Positions 28,930-39,474 of a DNA stretch of 64,000 nt are shown piece by piece. The DNA comes from Mycolicibacterium vinylchloridicum (GTDB lineage: Bacteria; Actinomycetota; Actinomycetes; Mycobacteriales; Mycobacteriaceae), in contig NZ_JACBJQ010000008.1 of NCBI RefSeq assembly GCF_013404075.1, positions 1 through 64,000 on the forward strand, in the 5' to 3' direction. The notes below the pieces were generated by a model. The model was not told the DNA's origin and did not search any database. It saw only the letters and a program-made list of their open reading frames with translations. The translations under genes and the position numbers were made by a program. The stretch's first letter is position 1. Every line of letters begins with the position of its first letter.

Positions 28930-29140
28930 GCGTCCTCTCCCTCTGTCGTCCACCCGGACCGGGCGCCTGAGAGATTCGGCGTTACGCCTTTCCCCATGGG
29001 CGGGTGATCTCGTTGAGAAAAATCCGAGTCACCGCTTTCCAGAGGCATCGTGGCCGCGCGCGGTCCTGGGGCCTGAGAGGTTGACGGAGAGGTGTTGCTC
29101 CTTCGGCGTCCGTGACTGGCTGCCACGAAGCTCTCCCGCG
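28930..29140 (-). promoter_or_regulatory. Tandem glycine riboswitch controlling gcvB
   Basis: On the minus strand the leader contains two glycine aptamers. The first (about 29140-29034) has CGGGAGAGC, GCCGAAGGAGCAA, CTCTCAGGCCCCAGGACC and CTCTGGAAAGC. The second (about 29025-28930) has GGGGAAAGG, CGCCGAATCTCTCAGGC and GACAGAGGGAGAGG. These are the conserved core boxes of the gcvT-type glycine riboswitch. The second ends about 40 nt before the gcvB start, consistent with glycine-activated expression of glycine cleavage. A gcvB glycine riboswitch is known in M. tuberculosis. Confidence 0.93.
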
Positions 29141-29162
29141 CGAGGGCGATACGCCGCTGAGT

Positions 29163-29798
29163 CTAGCCGATCTTGCGGTCGCGGCTCTTGCGCCGCGAGG
29201 CCAGCTCGTCTTCGGGCGAGGCGATCGATTCGCCGCCGTCGGCACGCTCGCCCGGGAAGTCGGCGATGGCGCCGGACAGTTCCCGCATCGCGCCGCTGAC
29301 CGCGATGCCGAACACGCCCTGTCCGCCCTGCAGCAGGTCGACGACCTCTTCGGCGGAGGTGCACTCGTAGACCGTTGTGCCGTCAGAGAACAGCGTGATG
29401 TTGGCCAGATCCTGTACGCCCCGCTGGCGCAGATGATCGACGGCAACGCGGATGTTGTGCAACGAGATGCCGGTGTCTAGGAGCCGCTTCACGATCTTGA
29501 GGACCAGGATGTCCTTGAATGAATACAGCCGCTGGCTGCCGGAGCCGGCCGCTCCTCTGATCGACGGCACCACCAGCGAGGTGCGGGCCCAGTAGTCCAA
29601 CTGCCGGTAGGTGATCCCAGCGATCTGGCAGGCGCTCGGGCCGCGGTAGCCGACGAGTTCGTCGGGCACCGAATCATCGGGGAACAGACCCGGCTGCACC
29701 GGCTCACCGACGGGCATAGCCGCCGCGGAGTCCGCTTCGAAGCGACCTTCGGAAGTGCCAGCAAGGTCCAGCTGTCCCTGACGTGGCTGCTCGCCCAC
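29163..29798 (-). CDS. resR: MerR-family regulator, ResR (Rv1830)-like
   Basis: A 211-residue regulator with a disordered N-terminus (about 1-50), then a MerR winged helix ([33 protein letters not shown]) with recognition through [23 protein letters not shown], and a dimerisation helix. There are no effector-binding cysteines. The sequence and position fit Rv1830 (ResR/McdR), a growth and division regulator linked in M. tuberculosis to antibiotic resilience. The start is GTG. It lies directly upstream of the glycine riboswitch leader on the same strand. Confidence 0.88.
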   Translation of the reverse strand: MGEQPRQGQLDLAGTSEGRFEADSAAAMPVGEPVQPGLFPDDSVPDELVGYRGPSACQIAGITYRQLDYWARTSLVVPSIRGAAGSGSQRLYSFKDILVLKIVKRLLDTGISLHNIRVAVDHLRQRGVQDLANITLFSDGTTVYECTSAEEVVDLLQGGQGVFGIAVSGAMRELSGAIADFPGERADGGESIASPEDELASRRKSRDRKIG

Positions 29799-30036
29799 GA
29801 TGCGTCCTCTCGCCGTTCGAAACTATGGCCCGCTGACCGCTCCACCAACCGCGTTTGCCCATGTCGAGTCCATCGAGCATACGCTTCTCGACGGGCAGTC
29901 GTGCTCGTCGTCGTAAGGAAAGTATGGCTGCCCTTGCGCGCGCTCCCCGTCATCCGCCGCGCGTGTCGAACCGCTGCCGGCCAAGTGATACGCGTCCGTG
30001 ATCTTGGCGTTCACCGGGCAGGTCGGGGGTACCCGG

Positions 30037-30531
30037 TCAGGTCGCCTTGAAATCGTCCGGCGACACGCTGTCGAGAAACTCCTTGAACTTCTCGACCTCG
30101 TCCTCCCGTACGGCGCCGGAGGGTTCTTCGTCGTTCTCGTCGGGAATCAGCAGGCCGGCCTCGGCCAGCACGGCTTCTTCCACGTAGATCGGCACACCCA
30201 TCCGCAGCGCGATCGCCACCGAGTCCGACGGGCGCGCCGAGACCTTGATGTCGCGGTCGAAGATCAGGTCGGCGTAGAAGGTGCCTTCCCGCAAGTCCAC
30301 GATGCGCACCTCTTTGAGTGAATGCCCAAGCGCGCCAATGAGATCTCGGATCAGGTCATGAGTGAGCGGACGTTGGTGCTCGACGCCCTGCTGCTCGAGT
30401 GCGATCGCGGTGGCTTCCGGCTGGCCGATCCAGATGGGCAGGTAGCGGTCTCCGTTGGATTCGCGCAGCAATAGAACCGGCTGGTTCTGGGGCTGCTCGA
30501 CTCGAATGCCAACCACACGAACCTCACCCAT
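30037..30531 (-). CDS. Bifunctional nuclease (BFN, DUF151) domain protein (Rv1829-like)
   Basis: A 164-residue protein dominated by the BFN domain: VLLLRESNGDRYLPIWIGQPEATAIA, TFYADLIFDRD and SARPSDSVAIALRMGVPIYV are the family blocks. The domain has nuclease activity in plant homologues; the bacterial role is unclear. It has an acidic C-terminal tail. It sits between the two MerR regulators in an order conserved across mycobacteria (Rv1830-Rv1829-Rv1828). The 238 bp between it and resR contain no gene and presumably the resR promoter. Confidence 0.9.
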   Translation of the reverse strand: MGEVRVVGIRVEQPQNQPVLLLRESNGDRYLPIWIGQPEATAIALEQQGVEHQRPLTHDLIRDLIGALGHSLKEVRIVDLREGTFYADLIFDRDIKVSARPSDSVAIALRMGVPIYVEEAVLAEAGLLIPDENDEEPSGAVREDEVEKFKEFLDSVSPDDFKAT

Positions 30532-30580
30532 CTGTGCCTGACCTCCGCGCTGGTTGTGCCGCTCTGAACGAGTCTAGTCC

Positions 30581-31315
30581 TCAGCGGTCGAGAACGTCTC
30601 GTACAGCGGACTTGATCAGCGATGTGTGCAATGTGATCGCCAGAGCCGCGACCTCGCGCGCCAAGTCGTCGGCGCGGTCGCGAGCACCGGTTTTCGACGC
30701 CTTGCCCACCGGGCCTGCGATCTGTGCGATGAGGTCGGATTGCCGGTCGGCCGCCGACCGGAACGCCCGTAGATGCCGCGGTTCGACGCCGTACTCCCCC
30801 AATGCCCGCGCGCACTGGGCGATGACCACCGAATGCTCGTCGAACAATCCACCGGGACCGGTGGTGATCACGCCTGCCTTGCACAACGCGACCACCAGTT
30901 CCTCGCCGACCCCGGACCGCTCCAGCAGATCCTCCCGGCTCAACCGGACCTGGGTGCGGGCGACATCACCCGCGTCGTCGGCGGCGAGCCCGTCCGACAC
31001 CGTCACCAAACGTGGTACGGCGTAAGGCGATCCGACGTGCGGGAGTTCGCCGTCGGGCTGAGCGTCGAGCTGTGCCTTGATGACCTTCAGCGGCAGGTAG
31101 TGATCGCGCTGCGCGGTCAGGATGAACCGCAACCGCGCGCAGTCGTACGCGGTGAACCGCCGATACCCCGATGCACTGCGCTCCGGCGTGACGAGACCCT
31201 CGGCTTCCAAGAACCGGATCTTGGAGATCGTCACGTCCGGGAAGTCCGGTCGCAGCAGGTCCAGGACCGCTCCGATAGACATCCCGGCAAGCGCGGGACT
31301 ATCGGGGGCGGTCAC
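30581..31315 (-). CDS. MerR-family regulator (Rv1828-like)
   Basis: A 244-residue regulator with an N-terminal MerR domain ([29 protein letters not shown] and [22 protein letters not shown]) and a long C-terminal helical region ([40 protein letters not shown]) typical of Rv1828. The Rv1828 family uses this region for dimerisation and possibly effector binding. The GTG start shares one base with the garA stop (TAGTG), so translation is coupled to garA. Confidence 0.9.
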   Translation of the reverse strand: MTAPDSPALAGMSIGAVLDLLRPDFPDVTISKIRFLEAEGLVTPERSASGYRRFTAYDCARLRFILTAQRDHYLPLKVIKAQLDAQPDGELPHVGSPYAVPRLVTVSDGLAADDAGDVARTQVRLSREDLLERSGVGEELVVALCKAGVITTGPGGLFDEHSVVIAQCARALGEYGVEPRHLRAFRSAADRQSDLIAQIAGPVGKASKTGARDRADDLAREVAALAITLHTSLIKSAVRDVLDR

Positions 31316-31788
31316 TAGCTTCCTGGACCGCCTTCGTCGTCGGACGGCTTCGGTCCGGTGAGGAACACCAGCCGGAACTTGCCGATCTGGACCTCGTCGC
31401 CGTTGGCCAGCGTGGCCGAGTCGACGGGTTCCCGGTTGACGTAGGTGCCGTTGAGGCTGCCGACATCGACGACCTGGAATTCGTTGCCGTCCAACCGGAA
31501 CTCGGCATGCCGACGGCTGACGGTCACGTCATCGAGGAAGATGTCGGAGTCCGGATGGCGGCCGGCCGACGTCGTCGGCTGGTCGAGCAGGAACCGCGAG
31601 CCCGCATTCGGCCCACGCTTGACGACCAGCAGCGCCGAGCCGACCGGGAGGCCCTCGACCCCGGACACCGCGCTCTCGCCGCTGGTGGTAGCCGGGGCGT
31701 CCAGCTCGTTGAGGAAGTCGGCGCGGAAGACGGACGTCGTCTCCACGGTGACTTCTTCAGACGTCTCTTTCTGGTCCTTGTCCGTCAC
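31315..31788 (-). CDS. garA: GarA, FHA-domain regulator of glutamate/TCA metabolism
   Basis: A 157-residue regulator with an N-terminal kinase-target motif ETTSVF (Thr17/Thr18), phosphorylated by PknB and PknG in mycobacteria, and a FHA domain (about 62-140) with [22 protein letters not shown] and [11 protein letters not shown]. Unphosphorylated GarA inhibits 2-oxoglutarate dehydrogenase and NAD-glutamate dehydrogenase and activates glutamate synthase. Length and motif match Rv1827. It is in the same-strand run after gcvH and coupled to the following MerR gene. Confidence 0.97.
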   Translation of the reverse strand: MTDKDQKETSEEVTVETTSVFRADFLNELDAPATTSGESAVSGVEGLPVGSALLVVKRGPNAGSRFLLDQPTTSAGRHPDSDIFLDDVTVSRRHAEFRLDGNEFQVVDVGSLNGTYVNREPVDSATLANGDEVQIGKFRLVFLTGPKPSDDEGGPGS

Positions 31789-31944
31789 CCGCTGCTCCTC
31801 ACTGGCTGCCGTGGCGATACTTGGCGGGGTGCCCGCACAAGGCGCCCGTCCGCCTCCACCATCACTTACGTCGACCGTACCGCGCGGTGGTCGTCGTTGT
31901 GCCCACCACCGCCGGATCGGTGGTTGGCAGGCACCCTAACAATG

Positions 31945-32340
31945 TCATTCGGTCACTGTGGCCGCATAGGCGTCCGCATCGAGCAACGCCGCCAACCCCT
32001 GGTCGAGGGTATCGCCGTCGACCTGCAACTCCAACAGCCACCCCTGGCCGTAGGGATCGGAGTTCACCAGCCCGGGGTTTGCTTCCAGATCGCCGTTGAC
32101 CGCAATCACTTTGGCGCTGACGGGGGCGTAGAGATCCGAGACCGACTTCGTCGACTCGACTTCGCCGAACGACTCACCTGCGGTGACATCGCTGCCGACG
32201 TCGGGTAGCTGGACGTACACCACATCGCCCAGCGAGGACTGCGCGAAGTCGGTGATGCCGACGCGCACGGTGTCGCCGCCGGTGCGCCGCACCCACTCGT
32301 GCTCGGCGGTGTAGCGCAGGTCGGCTGGGATTTCGCTCAC
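31945..32340 (-). CDS. gcvH: Glycine cleavage system H protein
   Basis: A 131-residue lipoyl-carrier protein. The lipoylated lysine is Lys65 in [16 protein letters not shown]; the opening [12 protein letters not shown] and [19 protein letters not shown] are canonical. It shuttles the aminomethyl group between GcvB and GcvT. gcvT is not in this window, and gcvB lies downstream on the same strand with its own riboswitch. Confidence 0.97.
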   Translation of the reverse strand: MSEIPADLRYTAEHEWVRRTGGDTVRVGITDFAQSSLGDVVYVQLPDVGSDVTAGESFGEVESTKSVSDLYAPVSAKVIAVNGDLEANPGLVNSDPYGQGWLLELQVDGDTLDQGLAALLDADAYAATVTE

Positions 32341-32362
32341 GGTGCTCCTCGGTGTGTGACGC

Positions 32363-33157
32363 TCATTTGACGGGCTGAGCGTATTGGCGGGGTTTCGGTT
32401 GCCGCAAGGTGGTGATCACCACCCGGTCGGACTGCGCGACGGTCATTTGCCCGCCCACCCGCTCGACGCTGTCGACGGCGCCGCCCGGGATGTTCATCGC
32501 CGCGGCCAGGGTGGGTGGATCCCCAATGGCCAGAACAGAATACGGCGGGCTCAACGTTTGCGTATCGATCTCCAGTGCGCCGGGGGCACCAACCACCCAG
32601 CTGTCCACCCCGATCCGCACTGCCCGTTGCCCGGAGCGGATCTCCATCGCCTCGGCCCCCGCGGCGCGCAGTTCGTTGATGACGTCGAGCATGGTTTCGG
32701 GTGCGACGCCGGGCCCCGGATCGTCGATCGTGATGCTCACCCCCGGCCCGCTGGCGCCGACGGTGCCGATCAGGATCGACAGCGCGGCCAGACGGGCCTG
32801 GGCGTTCTGGATGGCCGCCTGGTCGCTGCTGCCCGCGGTCTGCATCGCCGCGAGATTTCGCTGCAGCTCGGCCACCTCGGTGTTGAGCGCGGCTTCGCGC
32901 TGCTGCAACGAGCCCAGCAGGACCAGCAGATCGGCCGGGCGCGCGGTGTCCAGTGCGTCGCCGGTCTCGGTTTGTCGGACCTGGGTGGCGATACCGATGC
33001 CGAGCACCAGGCAGAGCAGAACGCCAAGGACACCGAACACCCGCTGGGTGCTGGCGCGCGGCCGCCGCACAGGTGGCGGTGCGGCGCCGGGCAGTTCGTG
33101 GCGCCCGTGTTCGGTCGCTGCGTCTTTCTCCGCGTCCGCCCCGGCCTCGTCGGTCAT
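32363..33157 (-). CDS. DUF881 membrane protein (Rv1825-like)
   Basis: A 264-residue protein: a charged cytoplasmic N-terminus, one membrane helix (about residues 38-58), a coiled-coil stretch ([23 protein letters not shown]) and a C-terminal DUF881 domain with [30 protein letters not shown] and [12 protein letters not shown]. The start at 33157 sits one base after the previous stop; an in-frame upstream start would intrude into that gene. DUF881-Sbp-DUF881 clusters are widespread in Gram-positives near division and envelope genes. Confidence 0.87.
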   Translation of the reverse strand: MTDEAGADAEKDAATEHGRHELPGAAPPPVRRPRASTQRVFGVLGVLLCLVLGIGIATQVRQTETGDALDTARPADLLVLLGSLQQREAALNTEVAELQRNLAAMQTAGSSDQAAIQNAQARLAALSILIGTVGASGPGVSITIDDPGPGVAPETMLDVINELRAAGAEAMEIRSGQRAVRIGVDSWVVGAPGALEIDTQTLSPPYSVLAIGDPPTLAAAMNIPGGAVDSVERVGGQMTVAQSDRVVITTLRQPKPRQYAQPVK

Positions 33158-33158
33158 C

Positions 33159-33491
33159 TCAGGCCCCGAACAACTTGCGCCGCAGCGCCGCGGCATTGCC
33201 GAAGATACGGATACCGAGCACGACGATGATCGCCGTGGAGAGCTGGGTGCCCACGCCCAGCTGATCGCCGACGTAGACGATCAGCGCGGCGACGAGCACG
33301 TTGAAGACGAATGACACCACGAAGACCTTGGGGTCGAAGATCTTCTCCAGGTAGGCCCGCAAGCCGCCGAACACCGCGTCCAGCGCGGCGACGACGGCGA
33401 TCGGCAGGTAGGGCTGGATGACCTCGGGGACACTGGGGTGCAACACCAGTCCCAGCACGATGCCGACGACGAGTGCGGCGATTCCGATCAT
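33159..33491 (-). CDS. Small basic protein Sbp (DUF1290, Rv1824-like)
   Basis: A 110-residue polytopic membrane protein with three or four hydrophobic helices and the family core PEVIQPYLPIAVVAALDAVFGGLRAYLEKIFDPKVFVVSF. The start at 33491 (MIGIAALVVG) has GGGAGG just upstream. An in-frame ATG at 33596 would add 35 residues derived from a dispersed repeat and is rejected. It is flanked by the two DUF881 genes, with which it likely forms a membrane complex. Confidence 0.9.
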   Translation of the reverse strand: MIGIAALVVGIVLGLVLHPSVPEVIQPYLPIAVVAALDAVFGGLRAYLEKIFDPKVFVVSFVFNVLVAALIVYVGDQLGVGTQLSTAIIVVLGIRIFGNAAALRRKLFGA

Positions 33492-33498
33492 GTGCCTC

Positions 33499-33529
33499 CC
33501 AATTCCCCGTGTCGCTCCGCTCTCCCCCT
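33499..33529 (-). repeat. REP-like dispersed element between DUF881 and sbp genes
   Basis: On the minus strand AGGGGGAGAGCGGAGCGACA followed by CGGGGAATTGG is closely related to the element inside glcB (22112-22150). It lies in the 82-bp gap ahead of the Sbp gene and merges with its ribosome-binding region. The adjacent GGGGGTACCGCCCC is also palindromic and may be part of the same element. Confidence 0.6.
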
Positions 33530-33573
33530 GGCCTTCGGCGGGGCGGTACCCCCAGTCCGCCGAGCCGACCCCC

Positions 33574-34485
33574 TTACGGCCCGATTTGCTTGGCAAATTT
33601 AATCTCTCGTATCGCGCCCGCGGGCAACGACAGGCCGTCGCCGTTGGCGACGCTGACCCCGACGCCGTACGACGCCTCCAACAGCCGAAGCCGCTGCAGG
33701 CCGCCGCTATGGTCGAAGGTATCCCGCATGCTGTTCGGCGGTCCCACTGCGAGGATCGTGTACGGGCTGCTGATCGGATGATTGTCGACCAGGATGGCGC
33801 CGCCAGCTTGCCGGATCGTCACGTTGGGTCCCATCCGCACACCGCCGACCGAGATCGCTTCGGCCCCACTGGCCCACAGCGAGTTCACCACGAGCTGCAG
33901 GTCCCGATCGAGGATGATCTGGCGGCTGCCGGGCACCCGTTGATCGGACACGTCGGACAGGCCCCGGCTCATCCCGGGGTCGGTGACCGTGATCGTCAGG
34001 CCGGGGCCGATGACCGCGGTGGTGGCGGCGGCGAGGCTCAGGGCATCGAGCCGGCTGAGCAGGTCGCGCCCGGTCGCGTCGTCGCGCAGCTGACGGCGTT
34101 GGATGTCGTCGGCCTGGCTGGCCAGCTCGTCGCGGCGGCGGGTCAGCCGGTCGGTGGTGCCTTCGGCCGACCGCACACTGGCGGCGAGCACCTGCTGGGC
34201 GGCGTTGACACCGGGGGCAGTCGATCGCGCCTGCGCCACGGCGGCGGCGAACACCACCGCGATCAGCAGGGCGGACAGTGCCTGCCAGGCGTAGGTCGAG
34301 ACCGGCCGGCGGGTGCGCCCGGTGCGTTCGCGCTCGGTCGCGGCGGCCGCATACCCGGGATCGAGGTGCTCGGTCAGCAGGGATCGCAGCAGCGACGGCA
34401 GCGGGATGCGTGATGCCGCCTGCTGGTCACTACGGAGCCCGGCCAGCGGGTCGTAGCCGCCGAGCGCGCTGTCAGGCGCGGGCAT
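33574..34485 (-). CDS. DUF881 membrane protein (Rv1823-like)
   Basis: A 303-residue paralogue of the Rv1825-like protein: cytoplasmic N-terminus, membrane helix near residues 65-85, coiled coil ([21 protein letters not shown]), then DUF881 ([42 protein letters not shown]). Its start lies 14 bp inside the end of pgsA2, so the two are coupled. The pair of DUF881 proteins around Sbp suggests an oligomeric envelope assembly. Confidence 0.87.
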   Translation of the reverse strand: MPAPDSALGGYDPLAGLRSDQQAASRIPLPSLLRSLLTEHLDPGYAAAATERERTGRTRRPVSTYAWQALSALLIAVVFAAAVAQARSTAPGVNAAQQVLAASVRSAEGTTDRLTRRRDELASQADDIQRRQLRDDATGRDLLSRLDALSLAAATTAVIGPGLTITVTDPGMSRGLSDVSDQRVPGSRQIILDRDLQLVVNSLWASGAEAISVGGVRMGPNVTIRQAGGAILVDNHPISSPYTILAVGPPNSMRDTFDHSGGLQRLRLLEASYGVGVSVANGDGLSLPAGAIREIKFAKQIGP

Positions 34486-35080
34486 CGCTGACGCCCACCT
34501 TCGGCAGCGTGGTCATCACCAGACGCACCTGCAGCAGGTAGAGCACCGCCGACCACAGGTACATGCCGACACCCCAGATCAGAAATCCCCAGCCGCAGGC
34601 CCCGACCACCCTGCTCCACAGCGCATCCCACTGCCCCAGCAACACCAGGGGGAAGCCGGACATCAACGCGAACGTCGCGGCCTTGCCGATGTAGGTCACC
34701 GGAAGCGCGGTCAAACCGCGGCTGCGCACGATCGGCAGGGTCGCCGCCAGCAGCAGGTCACGGCCGATCAGCGTGATCACCAGCCACCAGGGCACGACAT
34801 GGGCGAAGCCGAGGCCGAGCGGAACAGCCAGCATGTAGATCCGGTCGACCAGCGGGTCCAGCAGCGCACCCAGCCGTGACGACTGATTGTCCACCAGCCG
34901 CGCGATCTTGCCGTCCGCCCAGTCGGAGAACCCGCTGAACATCAGGATCGCGACCGCGAGTGCGTAGGCATGGGTGACCAGCAGCAGGTACAGGAACACC
35001 GGCAGCAGGACCAGCCGGATCACCGACAGGCCGTTCGGGATCGTCAGCACCCGATCGTGGGGCGGCTGCGTCATGGACAA
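34472..35080 (-). CDS. pgsA2: CDP-alcohol phosphatidyltransferase, PgsA2-like
   Basis: A 202-residue integral membrane enzyme of the CDP-alcohol phosphatidyltransferase class. The catalytic signature [19 protein letters not shown] followed by LLDPLVD holds the DGxxAR...GxxxDxxxD residues. Family members make phosphatidylglycerol phosphate, cardiolipin or related lipids; the acceptor used by PgsA2 (Rv1822) is not certain. It is three bases downstream of secA2 and coupled to the DUF881 gene. Confidence 0.88.
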   Translation of the reverse strand: MSMTQPPHDRVLTIPNGLSVIRLVLLPVFLYLLLVTHAYALAVAILMFSGFSDWADGKIARLVDNQSSRLGALLDPLVDRIYMLAVPLGLGFAHVVPWWLVITLIGRDLLLAATLPIVRSRGLTALPVTYIGKAATFALMSGFPLVLLGQWDALWSRVVGACGWGFLIWGVGMYLWSAVLYLLQVRLVMTTLPKVGVSDARA

Positions 35081-35083
35081 AAC

Positions 35084-37426
35084 CTAACGGAAAACCCCGG
35101 GCAAGCTCAGCGCAGACAACGTGTCGTCGTTGAGCGGGTTGTCGTGGACCATGTAGGTCCACGTCGAGGTCGGCCGGGCCAGTTTCGACAGGTCCAGGCC
35201 CTGCTCTTCCTCCAGGATGTTGGCTGTCTCGAACGTCTGCTGGGCCGCTTCGATTGCGTCGGCGGCCAGATTCGCGAACGCGTCGACGGCCATCCGGTGG
35301 AATTCGTCGAGCGGGTTCTGCCTGCCCAGGGCCCGCAGGTGGATGCTCTCCCGGATATCGGCCAGATAGGCGAGGTGGTCGGCCCACCCGCGGTCGAGGT
35401 GGAAGAGCATGATCTGGCGGCAGATGATCTCCAGCTGTTCGTCGCTGGACTTCTCGGCCAGTTCTTCGTAGCGGTCCGGGGACAGGTCCTTCAGCTCGTT
35501 GCGGGCCGCGGCCGTGCTCAGCAGTGTGTTGCGGCGCTCGACGATGATCGCGCGCTGCTGGGCGATCAGCTGGTTGTAGCGCCAGGTGTTGGCGTGCACG
35601 TCGAGCAGCCGGCCCTCGGCGACGCGCTGGGCGTGGTCGAGCAGGGTGCCGGCCTTCGCGCTGATGATCTTCCCGGTGTCGTCGGCTTCGGTGGGCAGCT
35701 TGCCCTCGTCGAGGTGCGCGACGACGACGTCGTCCTCCCAGCTGGCGAAGAACACCGACGAGCCCGGGTCGCCCTGGCGTCCGGCACGGCCGCGCAGCTG
35801 GTTGTCCAGCCGCTCGGTGCGGTGCCGTCCGGTGCCGATGACGTGCAGGCCGCCGAGTTCGGCGACTTCTTTGCTCGCGGCGTGGTCGTTACTATCGGAC
35901 CCGCCGAGCCGGATGTCCGTGCCCCGGCCGGCCATCTGGGTGGAGACGGTGACGGTGCCGAGCTTGCCGGCCTCGGCGATGACGGCGGCTTCCTCCTCGT
36001 CGTTCTTGGCGTTGAGCACGACGGCCGGGACGCCGCGGCGGATCAGCCGCTCGTGCAGTTCCTCGGATTCGGCGACGTCATGGGTGCCGACCAGGATCGG
36101 CTGGCCGGTGGCGTGCACCTCGATGATGTGCTCCATGATCGCCTCGGTCTTGGCCGCTGCGGTGATGTAGACCTGATCGGCGGCGTCTTCACGGATGTTG
36201 GGCGCGTTCGACGGGATCGGCGAGACACCGAGCTTGTAGAACTGGCGCAGTTGCTCGCCGGCGGCCAGCGCGGTACCGGTCATGCCGCACACCGTCGGGT
36301 AGCGGTTGATCAGCGCCTGCACGGTGATGGTGTCGAGGACCTCGCCGGTCTCGGTGGTCTCGATGCCTTCCTTGGCTTCGACCGCAGCCTGTAGGCCGTC
36401 GGGCCAGCGCTGTAGCGAGGCGATCCGGCCGCGGGAGGAGTTGATCAGCTGCACGGCGCCGTCGCGGACGATGTAGTGCACGTCGCGCTGCAGGAGCACG
36501 TGCGCGTGCAGGGCGACGTTCACCTCGGTCAGCGTGGTGGTGACGTGCTCTTCGGAGTACAGGTCGATGCCGCCGAGTGCGGCCTCGAGCTTCTTCGCGC
36601 CGTCCTCGGTGAGGTGCACGTTGCGGCTGTCGGAGTCGGTGTCGTAGTCGGTGCCTGCAGTCAATTCGCCTACCAGACGGACGATTTCGACCTTCGGGGT
36701 CTCGCGGTGCGTGGTGCCGGCCAGCACGAGCGGCACCAGCGCCTCGTCGACCAGAACGGAGTCGGCCTCGTCGATCAGTGCGACGTCGGGGTTGGGCGAC
36801 ACCAGGTCGGCCACATCGGTCACCAGCTGGTCGCGCAGCACGTCGAATCCGATCTCGTTGACCGAGGCGTACGTGACATCGCATTCGTAGGCGGCCCGGC
36901 GCTCCTGCGCCGTCGACTCGGCGGTGATCCACCCGACCGTCAGGCCCATCGCCTCGATCAGCGGTCCCATCCATTCGGCATCGCGGCGGGCCAGGTAGTC
37001 GTTGATCGTGACGACGTGGACGTTGCGCCCGGCCAGCGCGTAGCCGGCCGCGGCGATGGCACCCGAGAGGGTCTTGCCTTCACCGGTCGCCATCTCGACG
37101 ACGTCGCCGGCGAGCATGCGCAAGGCGCCCAGCAGCTGGACGTCAAAGGGCCGGAGTCCGGTTGCCCGGTCGGCGGCTTCGCGGGCGATGGCCAGGAACT
37201 GCGGGATGTCGGCCGATGCGGCGAGGTCGCCGAGTTCCAGCAGCTTGGCGGCCTTGAGCAGTTGCTCGTCGTCGAGGCCCTGGGCTTTCTCGTCGAACTC
37301 GGCGGAGGCCGACACCTCGGCCATCGACTCGGCTTTGGTCTTCTCGGTGCTGGCACCCAGCATCCGCCAGAAGCCCCGGCTGAAGCGGCCGGGTCCGGGA
37401 CTGCTGCTCTTGCGATCTTTCGCCAC
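35084..37426 (-). CDS. secA2: SecA2, accessory preprotein translocase ATPase
   Basis: A 780-residue SecA paralogue lacking the C-terminal zinc-binding tail of SecA1. Walker A is [11 protein letters not shown] and the DEAD box is [13 protein letters not shown]; helicase region II has [16 protein letters not shown] and [15 protein letters not shown]. SecA2 exports a restricted set of proteins such as SodA in mycobacteria. The frame is open far upstream, but the GTG at 37426 gives the N-terminus that precedes the conserved [15 protein letters not shown] block and matches family length. No clear ribosome site is seen, so it may be leaderless. Confidence 0.95.
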   Translation of the reverse strand: MAKDRKSSSPGPGRFSRGFWRMLGASTEKTKAESMAEVSASAEFDEKAQGLDDEQLLKAAKLLELGDLAASADIPQFLAIAREAADRATGLRPFDVQLLGALRMLAGDVVEMATGEGKTLSGAIAAAGYALAGRNVHVVTINDYLARRDAEWMGPLIEAMGLTVGWITAESTAQERRAAYECDVTYASVNEIGFDVLRDQLVTDVADLVSPNPDVALIDEADSVLVDEALVPLVLAGTTHRETPKVEIVRLVGELTAGTDYDTDSDSRNVHLTEDGAKKLEAALGGIDLYSEEHVTTTLTEVNVALHAHVLLQRDVHYIVRDGAVQLINSSRGRIASLQRWPDGLQAAVEAKEGIETTETGEVLDTITVQALINRYPTVCGMTGTALAAGEQLRQFYKLGVSPIPSNAPNIREDAADQVYITAAAKTEAIMEHIIEVHATGQPILVGTHDVAESEELHERLIRRGVPAVVLNAKNDEEEAAVIAEAGKLGTVTVSTQMAGRGTDIRLGGSDSNDHAASKEVAELGGLHVIGTGRHRTERLDNQLRGRAGRQGDPGSSVFFASWEDDVVVAHLDEGKLPTEADDTGKIISAKAGTLLDHAQRVAEGRLLDVHANTWRYNQLIAQQRAIIVERRNTLLSTAAARNELKDLSPDRYEELAEKSSDEQLEIICRQIMLFHLDRGWADHLAYLADIRESIHLRALGRQNPLDEFHRMAVDAFANLAADAIEAAQQTFETANILEEEQGLDLSKLARPTSTWTYMVHDNPLNDDTLSALSLPGVFR

Positions 37427-37535
37427 GTGACAACGGTACCGGCACCGCAGCGCACATTTCTGGGAGCCATCCACCGCGGATGCGCGCCTACGCCGACCTG
37501 CCGGGGTAGGTTCGCCGCAGATCGGAGGTGGGCTC

Positions 37536-39428
37536 ATGAATTCGTCGACGTTCACACCGTCGTTGGACTGGAGCCATGAGCTCCTTCCGTCGCTGCGGTG
37601 GATCGTCGAAGTGTTCGCGGCCACCGCGCCGTGCCTGGTCCTCGTGTTGATCGCGCTGGCACGGTTCACCGAGTGGGGCCGTCAGTTCTGGCGGATCACC
37701 GGCGGGTATTTCACCGGCAGGCACAGCGTGGCGAACTGGGCGATGCTGGCGGCGATGCTGTTGTCCACCATCATCGCGGTGCGGATCAGCGTCCTGCTGA
37801 GTTACCAGTTCAACGACCAGTTCAACGCATTGCAGATCGCCTTCGCGAACCCGGACAGCAATTCCGGGCCGGACGGGTTCTGGTCGGCGATGGTCGTGTT
37901 CACCGTCTTGGCAACGTTGCATGTGGTGCGCTATCTGGCCGACCTCTACCTGACCCAACGGTTCATCATGCGCTGGCGGATCTGGTTGAGCTGCAACGTC
38001 ATCGACGACTGGCTGGACGACGAGGCGTACTACCGAAGCCAATTCTCGCGCGACGCGGTCGACAATCCGGATCAGCGGATCCAACAGGATGTCGACATCT
38101 TCACCACCGGCGTCGGGAACCTGTCGAACTTCCCCGCCTACGGCTCCGGGCAGACGCTGCTGTTCGGTGCGGTGTCCTCGGTGCTCTCGGTGTTCTCCTT
38201 CGGCGCCATCCTGTGGCAGCTGTCCGGGCCGCTGCACCTATGGGATCTCACCATTCCGCGGGCGCTGTTCTGGATCGTGTTCCTCTACGTCCTCCTCGGC
38301 ACCGTCGTCGCCTTTGCCATCGGCCGGCCGATGATCCGGCTCAGCTATCTCAACGAGTTGCGCAATGCCGCATTCCGCTACGCGATGGTCCGGCTGCGCG
38401 ACGCCAGTGCGGCGATCGGCCTATACAAGGGCGAGCGCACCGAACGCCACGTGCTGACTGCTCGCCTGTCGTCGGTGCTCGAGAACTACCGGCGCTGGAT
38501 GAACCGGATGGTCGTGTTCACCGGCTGGAACCTCTCGGTCAGCCAGGCCATCAATCCGCTCCCGTATATCGTTCAGGCACAACGGCTTTTCGCCGGTCAG
38601 ATCTCCTTCGGCGGTGTCATGCAGTCGGCGACCGCCTTCCACGTGATTCACGACTCGTTGTCGTTCTTCCGGAACGCCTATGACTCGTTCGCCAGCTATC
38701 GCGGGACGACGATCCGGCTGAACGGGCTGGTGGAGGCGAATGCCAGGGCACGGGCGATGACCCCGGCGCCGGTCGTCGACTCCTCCGACGGGGCGGTCGT
38801 ACTCGAGGATGTCGAGGTCCAAAGCCCCGGCGGCCGCCGGCTGGTGAACAACCTCGACATCCGACTCGAACCGGGCGATTCGCTGCTGATCACCGGCGCA
38901 TCCGGCATCGGGAAAACGGTGCTGATGCAGAGCATCGCCGGATTGTGGCCGTTCCGCTCGGGTTCGGTCGCGCTGCCCGGCGGGCCGTCGGCGACGATGT
39001 TCGTCCCTCAGCTGCCGTATCTGCCGCTGGGCAGTCTGCGCGCTGCCGTCTCCTACCCCAGCGCCGAGGGAGCGGTGGGCGACCGGGAGATTCAAGAGGC
39101 ACTCGTCAAGGTCGCCCTGTCGCAGCTCGTCCTGCACGTTGGTGAGGTCGACGAGTGGGCCAAGGTGCTCTCGATCGGAGAACAGCAGCGGCTGGCGTTC
39201 GCCCGGATTCTGCTCGCCCGGCCGAAAGCCGTCTTCCTGGACGAGTCGACGTCGGCGATGGACGAGGGCCTGGAGTCGATGCTCTACGACCTGTTGTTCC
39301 GGGAGCTGCCCGATGCGATCGTGGTCAGCGTCAGCCATCGCGCCACGATCGAGCGGTTCCACCGTCGGCACCTGGAGTTGCTGGGTGACGGTGACTGGCG
39401 GATCGAACGCCTGACCGCCTCGACATAG
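37536..39428 (+). CDS. bacA: BacA/SbmA-type ABC transporter (Rv1819c-like), copy 1
   Basis: A 630-residue fused transporter: an N-terminal SbmA/BacA-like membrane domain of about six helices (to residue about 400), with [20 protein letters not shown], then an ATPase domain with Walker [11 protein letters not shown], degenerate signature LSIGEQQR and Walker [15 protein letters not shown]. tuberculosis Rv1819c (BacA) imports vitamin B12, bleomycin and antimicrobial peptides. It is divergent from secA2, with GGAGGTG before the ATG. A second copy follows 46 bp downstream. Confidence 0.88.
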   Translation: MNSSTFTPSLDWSHELLPSLRWIVEVFAATAPCLVLVLIALARFTEWGRQFWRITGGYFTGRHSVANWAMLAAMLLSTIIAVRISVLLSYQFNDQFNALQIAFANPDSNSGPDGFWSAMVVFTVLATLHVVRYLADLYLTQRFIMRWRIWLSCNVIDDWLDDEAYYRSQFSRDAVDNPDQRIQQDVDIFTTGVGNLSNFPAYGSGQTLLFGAVSSVLSVFSFGAILWQLSGPLHLWDLTIPRALFWIVFLYVLLGTVVAFAIGRPMIRLSYLNELRNAAFRYAMVRLRDASAAIGLYKGERTERHVLTARLSSVLENYRRWMNRMVVFTGWNLSVSQAINPLPYIVQAQRLFAGQISFGGVMQSATAFHVIHDSLSFFRNAYDSFASYRGTTIRLNGLVEANARARAMTPAPVVDSSDGAVVLEDVEVQSPGGRRLVNNLDIRLEPGDSLLITGASGIGKTVLMQSIAGLWPFRSGSVALPGGPSATMFVPQLPYLPLGSLRAAVSYPSAEGAVGDREIQEALVKVALSQLVLHVGEVDEWAKVLSIGEQQRLAFARILLARPKAVFLDESTSAMDEGLESMLYDLLFRELPDAIVVSVSHRATIERFHRRHLELLGDGDWRIERLTAST

Positions 39429-39474
39429 CTACCTCGGACGTCCTGTTCTCACGTGTTCGCGGTACCTTGCCGGG

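Noticed and set aside
33492..33596. Start of the Sbp gene at 33596 giving 35 extra residues
   Set aside because: The extension is encoded by a dispersed repeat and lacks the membrane-protein start; ATG 33491 with GGGAGG gives the family length.
37427..37669. N-terminal extension of SecA2 from the ATG at 37669
   Set aside because: It would overlap the start of the divergent bacA gene and adds 81 non-conserved residues; GTG 37426 gives the expected SecA2 N-terminus.
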